A stretch of DNA of 64,000 bases from an uncultured Lactobacillus sp. (GCF_902491705.1 NZ_CABUIW010000001.1:61903-125902), one strand, 5' to 3'. Counted from the stretch's first letter, positions 17,479-25,951 are shown. Notes: generated from the sequence alone by a model not told the origin. Numbers and translations: made by a program.

Positions 17479-18081
17479 ATGGAGCAATTAAAGGTTGCAT
17501 ATTTTAACCAGTTAGGTCGAAAAGAATTAGATCAGGCTAAAAGTGAATTTGAGCAAGATACCGGCGTTAACGTTAAATTAATTGGTGCAGGTTATGATGA
17601 AGCTTTTGAAAAATTGGCAGATCATGAAGTTGATTTAGTTATTGCTGATAAGCGTGATGAAGATCATGATTTTAAGCAAGAAGATCTTGTTCAAGTTGGC
17701 GTAATGGCAATTTTGCCTAAAGGCAGCTACCAAAGTGGCATTCAAATGGTTGATAAGTCAAACTTAACTGATTTAACTTGCTTTATTGTAGCTAAGCCAG
17801 AAGAAGAAGCGGCAGAGCTGCATTTATATAAGGATCTTTATCAAATTAAGAGTCCATTTATTGCGTCTAATTCTGTTGAAGAAGCAGCTTTACTTGTGGC
17901 ATCTGGTTCAGGATACTTTTTGATAAATGAAATTGCGGCTAATTTAATTAAGAATGATTCATTGCAAAGATTGTTTTTAATGGATAATGATAAAATGATG
18001 CGTCAAACAATTAGCGCATTTTATAATGAAGATAATCCATTTATTGAAAAATTCATCGAAATTTTAAAAAAAGAATATTAA
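17479..18081 (+). CDS. LysR-type effector-binding domain protein without DNA-binding domain
   Basis: 200 aa resembling the second, substrate-binding half of LysR regulators: alternating alpha/beta with D-I/V-L-V-I-type strands (VDLVIADK around residue 54 and LVQVGVMAILP further on), but no helix-turn-helix. The ATG (MEQLKVAYF) follows GGTGAGGATTAGT; an upstream in-frame GTG lies inside that ribosome site and is rejected. It starts one base after the small membrane protein stop, so the two are co-translated. It could sense a small molecule or hetero-oligomerise with a full LysR protein such as the one at 14634-15491. The function is not known. Confidence 0.75.
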   Translation: MEQLKVAYFNQLGRKELDQAKSEFEQDTGVNVKLIGAGYDEAFEKLADHEVDLVIADKRDEDHDFKQEDLVQVGVMAILPKGSYQSGIQMVDKSNLTDLTCFIVAKPEEEAAELHLYKDLYQIKSPFIASNSVEEAALLVASGSGYFLINEIAANLIKNDSLQRLFLMDNDKMMRQTISAFYNEDNPFIEKFIEILKKEY

Positions 18082-18087
18082 TTTTAG

Positions 18088-18114
18088 CAAGTGGGGATGT
18101 ACCACTTGTTTTTG
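18088..18114 (+). terminator. Terminator of the acetyltransferase operon
   Basis: Perfect CAAGTGG/CCACTTG stem (18088-18108) followed by TTTTTG. Confidence 0.8.
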
Positions 18115-18179
18115 TATAGATAAATACTGTAAAATTAATTATGAAAACGGATGCAAACTATTTCTGGAGATGATTTTTT

Positions 18180-18719
18180 ATGCTTAGAAAAAATATATTA
18201 CCTTTAACATCAATGGTACTTGTTTTAGGGTTGAGCGGATTAAGTACACAGGTTGAACCTGTTAAGGCTTCAACTTATGGTAATGGTGCTGTAGTTACTG
18301 TGCCTAAAAAGATGCAAGGAACATGGTATTCATATGACCGTGATGCTCATGATGGTCAAAAAATTACTTTTGGCGCTCACACTGTAAACGGCAAGCTCAT
18401 TTATGTCCAAGATAAGAACGTAATCAGTGATTACTTCAACGGCAAAATTGAAAATCAAAAGAAGTTTGATCAAGTTACTAAAAATTGGATGTCTGGTAAG
18501 ACTACCAAAATGAAGAATGACACTTTCTACGAGATTGATCCATGGATTACTTTTGAAAAGTGGAGTCTTTATAGAGTAACGCCACAGACTATTAATGGTA
18601 AAAAACATAATATCTTGATTTATACAAGTAGATATGATGGCGGCAATTACTATAGAAGCAAGAAGCTTGCCAAGCAAATGAAAGATTACAAATTTGAAAA
18701 GGTAAATTACACAATGTAA
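18180..18719 (+). CDS. Secreted protein of unknown function
   Basis: 179 aa with a signal peptide (MLRKNILPLTSMVLVLGLSG, likely cleaved near VKAS, residues 29-31). The mature part of about 148 residues begins GNGAVVTVPKKMQGTWYSYD and is rich in Lys, Tyr and Trp. The KMQGTWYSYD start and alternating strands recall the lipocalin-like or beta-barrel extracellular proteins common in Lactobacillus, but I recognise no named family. ATG follows CTGGAGATGATTTTTT. It is monocistronic with its own terminator. Confidence 0.8.
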   Translation: MLRKNILPLTSMVLVLGLSGLSTQVEPVKASTYGNGAVVTVPKKMQGTWYSYDRDAHDGQKITFGAHTVNGKLIYVQDKNVISDYFNGKIENQKKFDQVTKNWMSGKTTKMKNDTFYEIDPWITFEKWSLYRVTPQTINGKKHNILIYTSRYDGGNYYRSKKLAKQMKDYKFEKVNYTM

Positions 18720-18720
18720 T

Positions 18721-18754
18721 GAGCATCCCTGAAGAAGGGATGCTTATTTTTTGA
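18721..18754 (+). terminator. Terminator after the secreted protein
   Basis: GAGCATCCCT-GAAGA-AGGGATGCTT stem followed by ATTTTTT. Confidence 0.85.
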
Positions 18755-18830
18755 CTAAAATAAAATTTTTCTGTACTTTTTTAATAAATTAGTTCATTAT
18801 GTTGAATAAAAAGACAAGTGAGAGAATGCA

Positions 18831-19493
18831 ATGAGATTAAAACAAGCACCTATTTTACGCCTATATAAATTAGAAACTGATCCTAAAGATCATCAAAAGT
18901 ATGTTCAAGCTGGTAAAGACAATATGATTACCTCAATTCAAGATGAGTCAGGCACATTGTTTATGCAAACAGGACATGAAGATGAAGGCACAAACTATGT
19001 GTTTGAATGCTACCAAGACTTGGATCAATATAATGTTCATGTAAATTCACCACAATACAAGGCTTTTGCTGAAACAGTGGCCAAAATTTTAACTAATCGA
19101 GTAAAGGTAGAATTGCAGCCAGAATTTATCGCAACTAGTTCAGAAAAAATTGCTACAGTTGAACCAGCAGATTATGTAGCTTATTTAACAGAAATCGGTG
19201 TTGGCTTTGACAAGGGCGACGAATTCGCTCACGGTGTATTAAAAGAAATGGAAGCCGCTGTTAAGCAAGAAGACGATATTTTAACAATGATTGCAGGTAC
19301 AGTGAATGATCAACCAAACGAATGGTTATCACTAGAAGTATACAAGAGCGAAGAAGCTTACGAAAAGCATACTGAAACTAGCTACTTTAAGAACTACCTT
19401 AAAGAAACAAAATACTGTGTTGAAAGTAAAGCTTTGCACAAGATAAAACCAGATGTACTTGCAAGTCAAGGTGAAATTTTATATCGTCCTTAA
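18831..19493 (+). CDS. ABM-domain (antibiotic biosynthesis monooxygenase-like) protein
   Basis: 220 aa that divide into two ferredoxin-like halves of about 100 residues. Each half carries an E-(C/V)-Y-x(2)-x-(D/E)-x-Y-x-x-H pattern (ECYQDLDQYNVHVNSPQYK and EVYKSEEAYEKHTETSYFKN), typical of ABM-fold proteins that act as quinol monooxygenases or bind hydrophobic small molecules. Fusing two copies would give an internal pseudo-dimer. ATG follows AAGTGAGAGAATGCA, a weak site. No heme ligand pattern (IsdG-like) is evident. The function is inferred only at the fold level. Confidence 0.7.
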   Translation: MRLKQAPILRLYKLETDPKDHQKYVQAGKDNMITSIQDESGTLFMQTGHEDEGTNYVFECYQDLDQYNVHVNSPQYKAFAETVAKILTNRVKVELQPEFIATSSEKIATVEPADYVAYLTEIGVGFDKGDEFAHGVLKEMEAAVKQEDDILTMIAGTVNDQPNEWLSLEVYKSEEAYEKHTETSYFKNYLKETKYCVESKALHKIKPDVLASQGEILYRP

Positions 19494-19558
19494 AATAATG
19501 CTGGGCAAAGATGTCTATATCCTGTAAAATATAGGTAGAGTCAAGTCTAATGCATACC

Positions 19559-19592
19559 AAAAAAGAGTCACTTTTAAAAGTGGCTCTTTTTG
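19559..19592. terminator. Bidirectional terminator
   Basis: GAGTCACTTTT/AAAAGTGGCTC stem flanked by A and T runs, between the convergent ABM-domain and brnQ genes. Confidence 0.85.
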
Positions 19593-19594
19593 TC

Positions 19595-20956
19595 TTAATC
19601 TGTAACTGTAGAATAACTTGCTCTTTTAATGAAATGAATAATTAATCCGATGATTAATCCGCCAAGACTGAAGCATAACCAGCTAAAGCCGATATCAAAC
19701 ATAGGCAAGTAATGTTGTGCGTATGAGAGAATATTTTGGATAACCGGCATTGAATGTAATGGGTCAGGTAAAGCATTAATCATATCAAATAATGCAGGAA
19801 TTAAAGTTAAGGCAGTAGTTATTTTATAAACAATTGGATCGTTTTTAAATAAAGGTGAGAGAATACCTAAGATAACCAGTGAAATTGCTAATGGGTAAAG
19901 AAGCATTAAAACTGGAGTTGACCAGCTGATGATTGTGTCTAAGCCCATGTTGGCAATAATAAATGACAAGAGACAGTTAATTGCTAAAAATGTCTTGTAT
20001 GAAATCTTAGGGAAACGTTTATGGAAGTCTTGAGCAAAGGCAACAACTAATCCCATAGCAGTGGTGATACAAGTAAGCGTAGTGATTGTAGCAATCAATG
20101 CATCCCCAGCAGTACCTAAATAGTGATGTGAAATTTGAGCTAAAGCAGTACCACCGTTTGAGCTTAATTTGAAATCATGCAAGCTTGTTGCACCAAGCCA
20201 AATCAAACCGATGTAGAGAATAGCAATGCCTAAGATGCCGAAAAGACCGCTTTTAACAGTAGTGATGGCAACGTCTTTTTCTCTCTTAAAGCCAAGAGCG
20301 CGAATAGAAGTAATAACAGTGATTCCGAAGGCTAAGGCTGCTAGACAGTCCATTGTGTTGTATCCTTCTAAGAATCCATTAGTAAATGCGTTATTAGCAT
20401 ATGCGGCAGTGAAGGCTGTATCTTTAGCTGCGCCCATAGGGTTTAAGAAGGCTAAGAAGAAGATTAAGAATAATAAAATTAGGAAAATAGGATTTAGAAT
20501 TTTTCCAATTAAGTCAGTGATTTTGGCTTCTGTAGCTGAAAGGAAAAATACGATGCCAAAGAAAATAGCAGAAAAGATGAGCAAACCTATTTTGTCCATG
20601 TTGCTAGGTAGAAGTGGGGCGATACCGATAGTATAAGGAACGGTAGCCGTTCTAGGTGTAGCAAATAATGGGCCTAAGGTAGCATGAATTAAAATTAGAA
20701 AAATTAAGGCGTATTTTTTGCCAATTGGCTTAGCTAGTTCAAAAATTCCGTGTGAATGGGTAATACTGATGGCAATTATTGCCATTAATGGTAATAGGCT
20801 ACTAGAGATTAAGAAGCCACTACTCGCTGAGAGCCAGTTTTTGCCGGCTAATTGTCCTAGGTGAACAGGGAAAATTAAGTTACCGGCTCCGAATAGCATT
20901 CCGAAAATTAGGGATGCAATAATTATAGTTTTACGAAAAGAATTAGATTTATTCAT
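19595..20956 (-). CDS. brnQ: Branched-chain amino acid transporter BrnQ
   Basis: Membrane symporter of about 453 aa with roughly 12 transmembrane segments and the family N-terminal signature IASLIFGMLFGAGNLIFPV. It takes up Leu, Ile and Val with a cation. The start is set at ATG (MNKSNSF), 9 bases after AGAGAGG; two further ATG/GTG codons upstream overlap or precede that ribosome site. Expression should be under tRNA-sensing attenuation, since a complete T-box leader and promoter lie upstream. BrnQ with T-box control is an established arrangement in Firmicutes. The gene is monocistronic. Confidence 0.95.
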   Translation of the reverse strand: MNKSNSFRKTIIIASLIFGMLFGAGNLIFPVHLGQLAGKNWLSASSGFLISSSLLPLMAIIAISITHSHGIFELAKPIGKKYALIFLILIHATLGPLFATPRTATVPYTIGIAPLLPSNMDKIGLLIFSAIFFGIVFFLSATEAKITDLIGKILNPIFLILLFLIFFLAFLNPMGAAKDTAFTAAYANNAFTNGFLEGYNTMDCLAALAFGITVITSIRALGFKREKDVAITTVKSGLFGILGIAILYIGLIWLGATSLHDFKLSSNGGTALAQISHHYLGTAGDALIATITTLTCITTAMGLVVAFAQDFHKRFPKISYKTFLAINCLLSFIIANMGLDTIISWSTPVLMLLYPLAISLVILGILSPLFKNDPIVYKITTALTLIPALFDMINALPDPLHSMPVIQNILSYAQHYLPMFDIGFSWLCFSLGGLIIGLIIHFIKRASYSTVTD

Positions 20957-20987
20957 TTTGTTCATCCTCTCTGTGGTTATCACCATG

Positions 20988-21271
20988 AAAAAAGGCGCCC
21001 CTTAAGCAGATTGCTTAAAGGACGCCTTTTTGCGTGTTACCACCTTTTATTTACATTATTATCGCTAATAATGCCTTACGCGTACGTGAAAAAATCAGAT
21101 ACGTTGGTGCGGTAACGGGCACTCCCGTCTAAAACTTCCATTAGGTCGCTTTAGTCACTCATAGATTACTTTCAATTGTCTTGATTTATACCTGCTTTCA
21201 CTGTCTCAGGCTCGCTGACTAAATTGATGACAATTTACTCTTCTATTCATAGTGTGTAAAAATTCTTGTTG
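20988..21271 (-). ncRNA. T-box riboswitch leader upstream of brnQ
   Basis: Reading the minus strand: Stem I closed by AATTGTC/GACAATT with an AGTA loop-E element (AGAGTAA), then the antiterminator T-box sequence GGTGGTAACACG (plus-strand 21033-21044), then a terminator GGCGTCCTTTAAGCAA... / ...TTGCTTAAGGGGCGCC with a T run (21030-20988). The T-box pairs with the uncharged tRNA 3' end. The specifier segment reads GAAAGTAATCTATG. Either GUA (Val) followed by the usual A, or AUC (Ile), could be the specifier; both suit a branched-chain transporter. Confidence 0.9.
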
Positions 21272-21277
21272 TTAAGT

Positions 21278-21306
21278 AATATACAGGATAGTTTTGGTTT
21301 CGTCAA
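21278..21306 (-). promoter_or_regulatory. Sigma-A promoter of the brnQ T-box transcript
   Basis: Minus strand TTGACG, 17-base spacer, TATATT, placing the transcript start near 21271 just ahead of Stem I. Confidence 0.75.
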
Positions 21307-21373
21307 TAAAAATTTTGATAGATTTAGGTCTGATGCTGATAGCTATAATCAAAATTATGTAAAGTAAGCGTAA

Positions 21374-21405
21374 AAATAAAAATACTTGATCATTTGATCA
21401 AGTAT
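21374..21405 (-). terminator. Terminator after the 42-aa membrane protein gene
   Basis: Perfect inverted repeat ATACTTGATCA-TT-TGATCAAGTAT (21382-21405) followed on the minus strand by TTTTATTTTTA. Confidence 0.75.
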
Positions 21406-21429
21406 CGTCGAGGGAAAATATTAAATTAA

Positions 21430-21558
21430 TTAATAATTGTTTGAACGATTGATATTTTCACGTTTTCTAACTTTAACTGGGGTGGGAGCTTTAATTAAAA
21501 CAGAGCTGATAGCCATCAGGCCTAAAACAAACATAATAGATAGAAGTATTTTAATCAT
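21430..21558 (-). CDS. Small membrane protein (42 aa)
   Basis: Short reading frame in the gap between brnQ and lysC, on the minus strand. The product starts MIKILLSIMFVLGLMAISSV, giving a single hydrophobic helix with two Lys residues on the outside, followed by a basic tail (VKVRKRENINR). It starts with ATG after GAAGGGAATGAAGTTTC (spacing about 10) and is followed 25 bases later by a perfect terminator, so it has the parts of a complete gene. It is too short for family recognition. A hydrophobic-plus-basic layout is common for small membrane regulators. It is moderately supported. Confidence 0.6.
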   Translation of the reverse strand: MIKILLSIMFVLGLMAISSVLIKAPTPVKVRKRENINRSNNY

Positions 21559-21659
21559 GAAACTTCATTCCCTTCAATTAATATACCGTAACTATATCAA
21601 TCAAATGTTAAGAATTTATGTCCTAAACTTAAGGTATTGTTTAAGAAAAATATAAACGA

Positions 21660-21690
21660 AAAAAGCAGAGAAAACATCTCTACTTTTTTA
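21660..21690. terminator. Terminator after lysC
   Basis: AAAAAAGTAGAGA...TCTCTGCTTTTTT hairpin with one mismatch, directly beyond the lysC stop on the minus strand. Confidence 0.75.
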
Positions 21691-21710
21691 CATGCGCTAA
21701 ATTATGTAAA

Positions 21711-23072
21711 CTATCTATTCTCTATGAAGTTTTCGTAAATTGTCTTGATAACTGCTTCTTCGTCTTGGCGTTTTGTTCCAATCATAATAGAAATTTGTGA
21801 AGCACCCTGATTGATCATTTGAATTGAAATATTCTTTTTACCAAGAGGATAGAGAAGACTGGCACAAAGGGTAAGCTTATCTTTCATCCCTTCGCCCACC
21901 ACCATAGTAATTGCGTAGTCATCAATCCACTGCATTTGGTCTGGCTCTAAGCTTGTCTGAATCTCGTTACAAATAACGTCAATTAGTTGATCACTAAGTG
22001 CATCCTTTTTGAAAATAATGGTTAAATCATCAATACCAGATGGCATGTGTTCATATGACACATGATGACGATCAAAGATCTCCATTAATTTCAAAGTAAA
22101 TCCAGCACCTTTGTTTAACATGTATTTTCTAAGATAAAGAGCAGCAAAGTTTTTGCCACCAGCAATTCCTGTAATTGTATGCTTAGGAACAAAGCCGTCT
22201 TCAGGAACGATCAAAGTGCCAGGCTTTTCCGGATCATTAGTGTTTTTGACGTTAACAGGAATTTCACCCTGAATTGCAGGGATGAGCGCTTCATCATGAA
22301 AAACTGAAAATCCAGCATAAGATAATTCTCGCATTTCTCGATAGGTCATTCTTTTAATTGGCTTTGGATGATCTACAATATTAGGATTTGCGGAGAAGAT
22401 AGCATCAACATCGGTGAAGTTCTCATATAAATCCGCATTTAAGCCTTTAGCTAAAATAGCACCTGTAATGTCGGACCCACCACGTGAAAAGGTGGCAATA
22501 TGGCCTGAAGGAGTGATTCCGTAGAAACCAGGGAAGATGATTCTTTCATCATCGTTAATCTTTACTCGCTTTAAATTAACGTAAGTTTCAGGATTTACTT
22601 CAGCGTTGTTAGGAGTACCGGTAACGATTAAGCCAACGTCCTTTGGTTCAAGAAAACGTGTTTTGATTCCTTGATGTTGCAAAATTTTAGAAATTAAAAT
22701 TGCATTTAATCGTTCGCCATGAGCCTTAAAGGTAGCCATACGGTAGTCTGCATTAGGATAATCTAATTGTGGCAAGGTTAAAAGCAGACGCTTAATTTCA
22801 CTTAGTTCTGATTCAGGCAAATCAAAATATTGAGCAATTAGTTCATAACGTTTAAAAATTTTATTAGCAATATCTTGATAATTGTTGCTTCTCAAGCTGG
22901 TGTAGGCATAGGTGATTAATAAATCAGTAACTTTAATATCGTCATCAGTTCTTTTGCCAGGCGCAGATACTACGATGACTTTACGCTGAGAATCAGCCTT
23001 AATGATATTTAATGCCTTATCGACACTGTTTCCAGAGGCTAAAGAAGAGCCACCAAATTTAACAACTTTCAT
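21711..23072 (-). CDS. lysC: Aspartate kinase
   Basis: Cytosolic kinase, 453 aa, first step of the aspartate family of amino acids. The N-terminal KVVKFGGSSLAS nucleotide motif and the FSRGGSDITGAILA aspartate-binding segment are clear. The C-terminal 140 residues carry paired ACT domains (MVVGEGM, INQGASQISIMIG), the usual site of Lys or Thr feedback. It is monofunctional, with no homoserine dehydrogenase part. The ATG follows GAGAGGGATAGAC; a TTG start five codons earlier overlaps that site. It lies 16 bases downstream of thrC, so the two share a transcript. The pairing with thrC suggests threonine-directed control. Confidence 0.95.
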   Translation of the reverse strand: MKVVKFGGSSLASGNSVDKALNIIKADSQRKVIVVSAPGKRTDDDIKVTDLLITYAYTSLRSNNYQDIANKIFKRYELIAQYFDLPESELSEIKRLLLTLPQLDYPNADYRMATFKAHGERLNAILISKILQHQGIKTRFLEPKDVGLIVTGTPNNAEVNPETYVNLKRVKINDDERIIFPGFYGITPSGHIATFSRGGSDITGAILAKGLNADLYENFTDVDAIFSANPNIVDHPKPIKRMTYREMRELSYAGFSVFHDEALIPAIQGEIPVNVKNTNDPEKPGTLIVPEDGFVPKHTITGIAGGKNFAALYLRKYMLNKGAGFTLKLMEIFDRHHVSYEHMPSGIDDLTIIFKKDALSDQLIDVICNEIQTSLEPDQMQWIDDYAITMVVGEGMKDKLTLCASLLYPLGKKNISIQMINQGASQISIMIGTKRQDEEAVIKTIYENFIENR

Positions 23073-23088
23073 GTCTATCCCTCTCAAA

Positions 23089-24579
23089 TTACTTTAAATC
23101 TAAAATTGAACTAATAGCTGCTTCCATATTGCTTGGATCAATTATTTTTTCCATATGTGGTTCATGATCAAAAAGAGCGCGTACGCCAATGGATAATTGA
23201 CTGCCCAATTCATCGTGTAATTTCTTAATTGCAGCTACGCCAGTTTGAGGACAAACTCTGCCGGTAATAGCCTCATAAACAGTCTCAGGGAACTTGTATG
23301 GACTAGCAGTAGAAACAATAACCATTGGTGTTTGATCATTTGTCTTTTTCTTATATTGTCTTGCAACGTATGAACCAACTGCAGTGTGAGGATCAATTAC
23401 GTAGCGATCATAATTATAAACGCGGTGAATTTCTTCTTTTACTTGATCTTCGGTAGCAAAGTCAGCCGCAAAAATATTTTGCAACTTATTGAATACATCC
23501 TTATCAATTTGATAATGACCTCGTTGGGTTAATTGATTCATCAAGCTGGCAATCTTTTGATTATCTTCACCATATAGATCAAATAATAATCTCTCTAGAT
23601 TGCTGGAGACTAAAATGTCCATTGCTGGTGCGTTGGTTAAATGGAATTTACGACGCTTGTCGTATTCGCCATTGTCAAAGAAGTCAGTAAGAACGTTGTT
23701 TTCGTTTGAAGCACAGATTAGTTTATTGATTGGCAGGCCTAATTTTTCAGCGTAATAACCAGCTAAAATATCACCAAAATTACCTGTAGGTACAGCAAAG
23801 TTGACCTTGTCGCCTAATTTTATTTCTTGGCGGCGAACCAATTGACCGTATGTGTAAAGGTAATAAGAAATTTGAGGAACAAGGCGGCCGATATTCATTG
23901 AATTAGCTGATGAGAATTGGAAGCCGTTTTGATTTAATTTGTTTCTAAAGTGCTCATCGTTAAAGATCTTCTTGACTTCAGTTTGAGCATCATCAAAGTT
24001 ACCTTTAATAGCAATGGCTTCTAAGTTGTCGCCGTGCTGACTAAGCATTTGCTTAAGTTGGACAGGACTGACGCCGCCTTCAGGATAGAAGACAATTACA
24101 CGAGTACCTTTTTGATTTGCAAAGCCGCGCATAGAAGCTGTCCCAGTATCGCCAGAAGTAGCAGTTAAGATGATAATGTCGCGGTCAATCTTTTCAATTT
24201 TGACTGCACGAGTCATTAATTGAGGCAACATTTGCAAGGCGATATCTTTAAAGGCCAGAGTAGGACCATGAAAGAGTTCCATATAAAAATTATCGTTGTG
24301 TTTTTCAATCGGCACAATGCTGCGGTCATCCCATTGTTCACTGTAAGCATTGATTATCGCAGATTTGATCTGATCTTTAGAAAAATCATCAAAAAACAAG
24401 CTAATAATCATTGCAGCGATTTGCTTGTAAGATAATTTAGGCAAATCTTCTAGCTTAAAATTAGCTTTTGGAAAATCAACTGGTACATAAAGTCCACCGT
24501 CTTGAGCTAATCCTTGAATGATTGCTGCAGGTGAGTTTAAAGCATTGTCTTTAGCGCCTCGAGTACTACGATATTTCAT
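23089..24579 (-). CDS. thrC: Threonine synthase
   Basis: PLP enzyme, 496 aa, that converts O-phosphohomoserine to threonine. The N-terminal STRG motif, the PLP lysine Lys111 in HGPTLAFKD, and TATSGDTGTA for phosphate binding are all present. The length matches the longer E. coli/yeast-type threonine synthases rather than the shorter Bacillus type. ATG follows AGAGGAAG. It is the first gene of the thrC-lysC unit, divergent from hom-thrB across 119 bases. With hom and thrB it completes threonine synthesis except aspartate-semialdehyde dehydrogenase (asd), which is not in the window. Confidence 0.96.
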   Translation of the reverse strand: MKYRSTRGAKDNALNSPAAIIQGLAQDGGLYVPVDFPKANFKLEDLPKLSYKQIAAMIISLFFDDFSKDQIKSAIINAYSEQWDDRSIVPIEKHNDNFYMELFHGPTLAFKDIALQMLPQLMTRAVKIEKIDRDIIILTATSGDTGTASMRGFANQKGTRVIVFYPEGGVSPVQLKQMLSQHGDNLEAIAIKGNFDDAQTEVKKIFNDEHFRNKLNQNGFQFSSANSMNIGRLVPQISYYLYTYGQLVRRQEIKLGDKVNFAVPTGNFGDILAGYYAEKLGLPINKLICASNENNVLTDFFDNGEYDKRRKFHLTNAPAMDILVSSNLERLLFDLYGEDNQKIASLMNQLTQRGHYQIDKDVFNKLQNIFAADFATEDQVKEEIHRVYNYDRYVIDPHTAVGSYVARQYKKKTNDQTPMVIVSTASPYKFPETVYEAITGRVCPQTGVAAIKKLHDELGSQLSIGVRALFDHEPHMEKIIDPSNMEAAISSILDLK

Positions 24580-24626
24580 AAAAATCTTCCTCTTTTTAGT
24601 AAGTATTAAATATTAATATATTTTAC

Positions 24627-24657
24627 ATTGTAACTTGTTTTACCCATGTGTTACAAT
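24627..24657. promoter_or_regulatory. Symmetric two-way promoter/operator between thrC and hom
   Basis: An 8-bp perfect inverted repeat ATTGTAAC (24627-24634) / GTTACAAT (24650-24657) with 15 bases between. Because of the symmetry both strands read TTGTAA, 18 bases, TACAAT, an acceptable -35/-10 pair pointing to hom on the plus strand and to thrC on the minus strand. It may be one promoter read both ways, an operator for a shared regulator, or both. Confidence 0.45.
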
Positions 24658-24698
24658 CATAAAAATAAGAAAATCATTAAAAAAGAAGGCAAAGGACA

Positions 24699-25931
24699 AT
24701 GGCAATCAAAATCGCGTTACTTGGGCTGGGAACTGTCGGTTCCGGTGTTTTGAAAATTATTAAAAATAATCAAAAGAAGATTAAGCAAACAAGTGGGGAA
24801 GAGATTGTTATTAAAAGAGCCCTTGTTCGCAATCTTCAAAAACATCAAAATATGGCTAAAGAAGTTGAGTTAACGACAAACTATGATGATATTTTAAATG
24901 ATTCTGAAATTAAAATCGTAGTTGAATTAATGGGTGGTTTGCATCCTGCAAAAGAATACATTTCTAAAGCATTAGAAGCAGGAAAAAATGTGGTAACTGC
25001 CAATAAAGACTTGATGGCTACCTTTGGCTCTGAATTGATTGCTTTAGCTGCCAAAAACAAGTGCGATTTGATGTACGATGCCAGTGTTGCAGGTGGTATT
25101 CCTATTTTGCGTACAATTAGAAAATCATATGCTGGTGACATAATCTTAGAAATTCAAGGTATCATCAATGGTACAACAAACTATATTTTGTCCCAGATGA
25201 ATGAGAATGGCTTAAGCTATGATGATGCCTTAAAGAAAGCACAAGAGTTAGGCTTTGCGGAAGCTGATCCTACCAATGATGTTACAGGCAAAGATGCAGC
25301 ATATAAGATGGTCATTTTAAGCAAGTTTGCTTTTGGTACCAAAATTAGCATCAATGATTTTACTATTGAAGGAATTAACAACTTACAAGCCTTCGATATT
25401 GAGCAAGCTAAGAAAATGGGATACACCATTAAGTTGATTGGAATTGCTAAGAATATTAACGGCAAACTTTTTGTAGAAGTAGCGCCATGCTTATTACCAG
25501 AAAATAAGATTATGGCTCACATTAAAAATGAAATTAATGCATTGAAAATTAAGAGTCAAAGTCTGGGTACAGCAATTTTTACAGGCCCTGGTGCCGGTAG
25601 TTCGGCTACTGCAAGTTCTGTAATGAGTGACGTGATTGCGGAAACTAGCAACTATGTTAAAAAGACGAGTGGTCAGCCATTTAGTAATTTCTCTAGAATA
25701 ATGAAGTTAACTAGTTCAAAAGATGTGAAGTACCCATATTATCTATCTTTTGAAGCAGAAGAGACTTTACTTGTCTTGAGTAAACGTCTATCTGATCTAG
25801 AAATTCCAATTAAAGAAATTAAACGTGTTGATAAGAAGACTGTAGTTGTAACTGAAGAAATTAGTCGTCAGCAATTGCAAGATTTAGCAATTCAAGATTC
25901 ATATTTGAGAGCAAGCTACAAGATTTTATAG
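24699..25931 (+). CDS. hom: Homoserine dehydrogenase
   Basis: NAD(P)-dependent reduction of aspartate semialdehyde to homoserine, 410 aa. The Rossmann motif GLGTVGSG is at residues 7-14. The catalytic region includes VVTANKDLMA and the family signature around GIINGTTNYILSQM, followed by the AEADPTNDVTGKDAAYK segment. A C-terminal ACT-like domain is present (YLSFEAEETLLVLSKRL), the usual site of threonine feedback. ATG follows AAGAAGGCAAAGGACA. thrB follows 20 bases later in the same operon. Confidence 0.96.
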   Translation: MAIKIALLGLGTVGSGVLKIIKNNQKKIKQTSGEEIVIKRALVRNLQKHQNMAKEVELTTNYDDILNDSEIKIVVELMGGLHPAKEYISKALEAGKNVVTANKDLMATFGSELIALAAKNKCDLMYDASVAGGIPILRTIRKSYAGDIILEIQGIINGTTNYILSQMNENGLSYDDALKKAQELGFAEADPTNDVTGKDAAYKMVILSKFAFGTKISINDFTIEGINNLQAFDIEQAKKMGYTIKLIGIAKNINGKLFVEVAPCLLPENKIMAHIKNEINALKIKSQSLGTAIFTGPGAGSSATASSVMSDVIAETSNYVKKTSGQPFSNFSRIMKLTSSKDVKYPYYLSFEAEETLLVLSKRLSDLEIPIKEIKRVDKKTVVVTEEISRQQLQDLAIQDSYLRASYKIL

Positions 25932-25951
25932 TTATCGTGAGGGGGAGTTAG

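Noticed and set aside
18330..18677. 115-codon minus-strand frame within the secreted protein gene
   Set aside because: Antisense to a gene with signal peptide, ribosome site and terminator.
20226..20636. 136-codon plus-strand frame inside brnQ
   Set aside because: Antisense shadow of transmembrane coding sequence.
21437..21655. 72-codon plus-strand frame in the brnQ-lysC gap
   Set aside because: No ribosome site; the opposite strand holds a better small gene with start signal and terminator.
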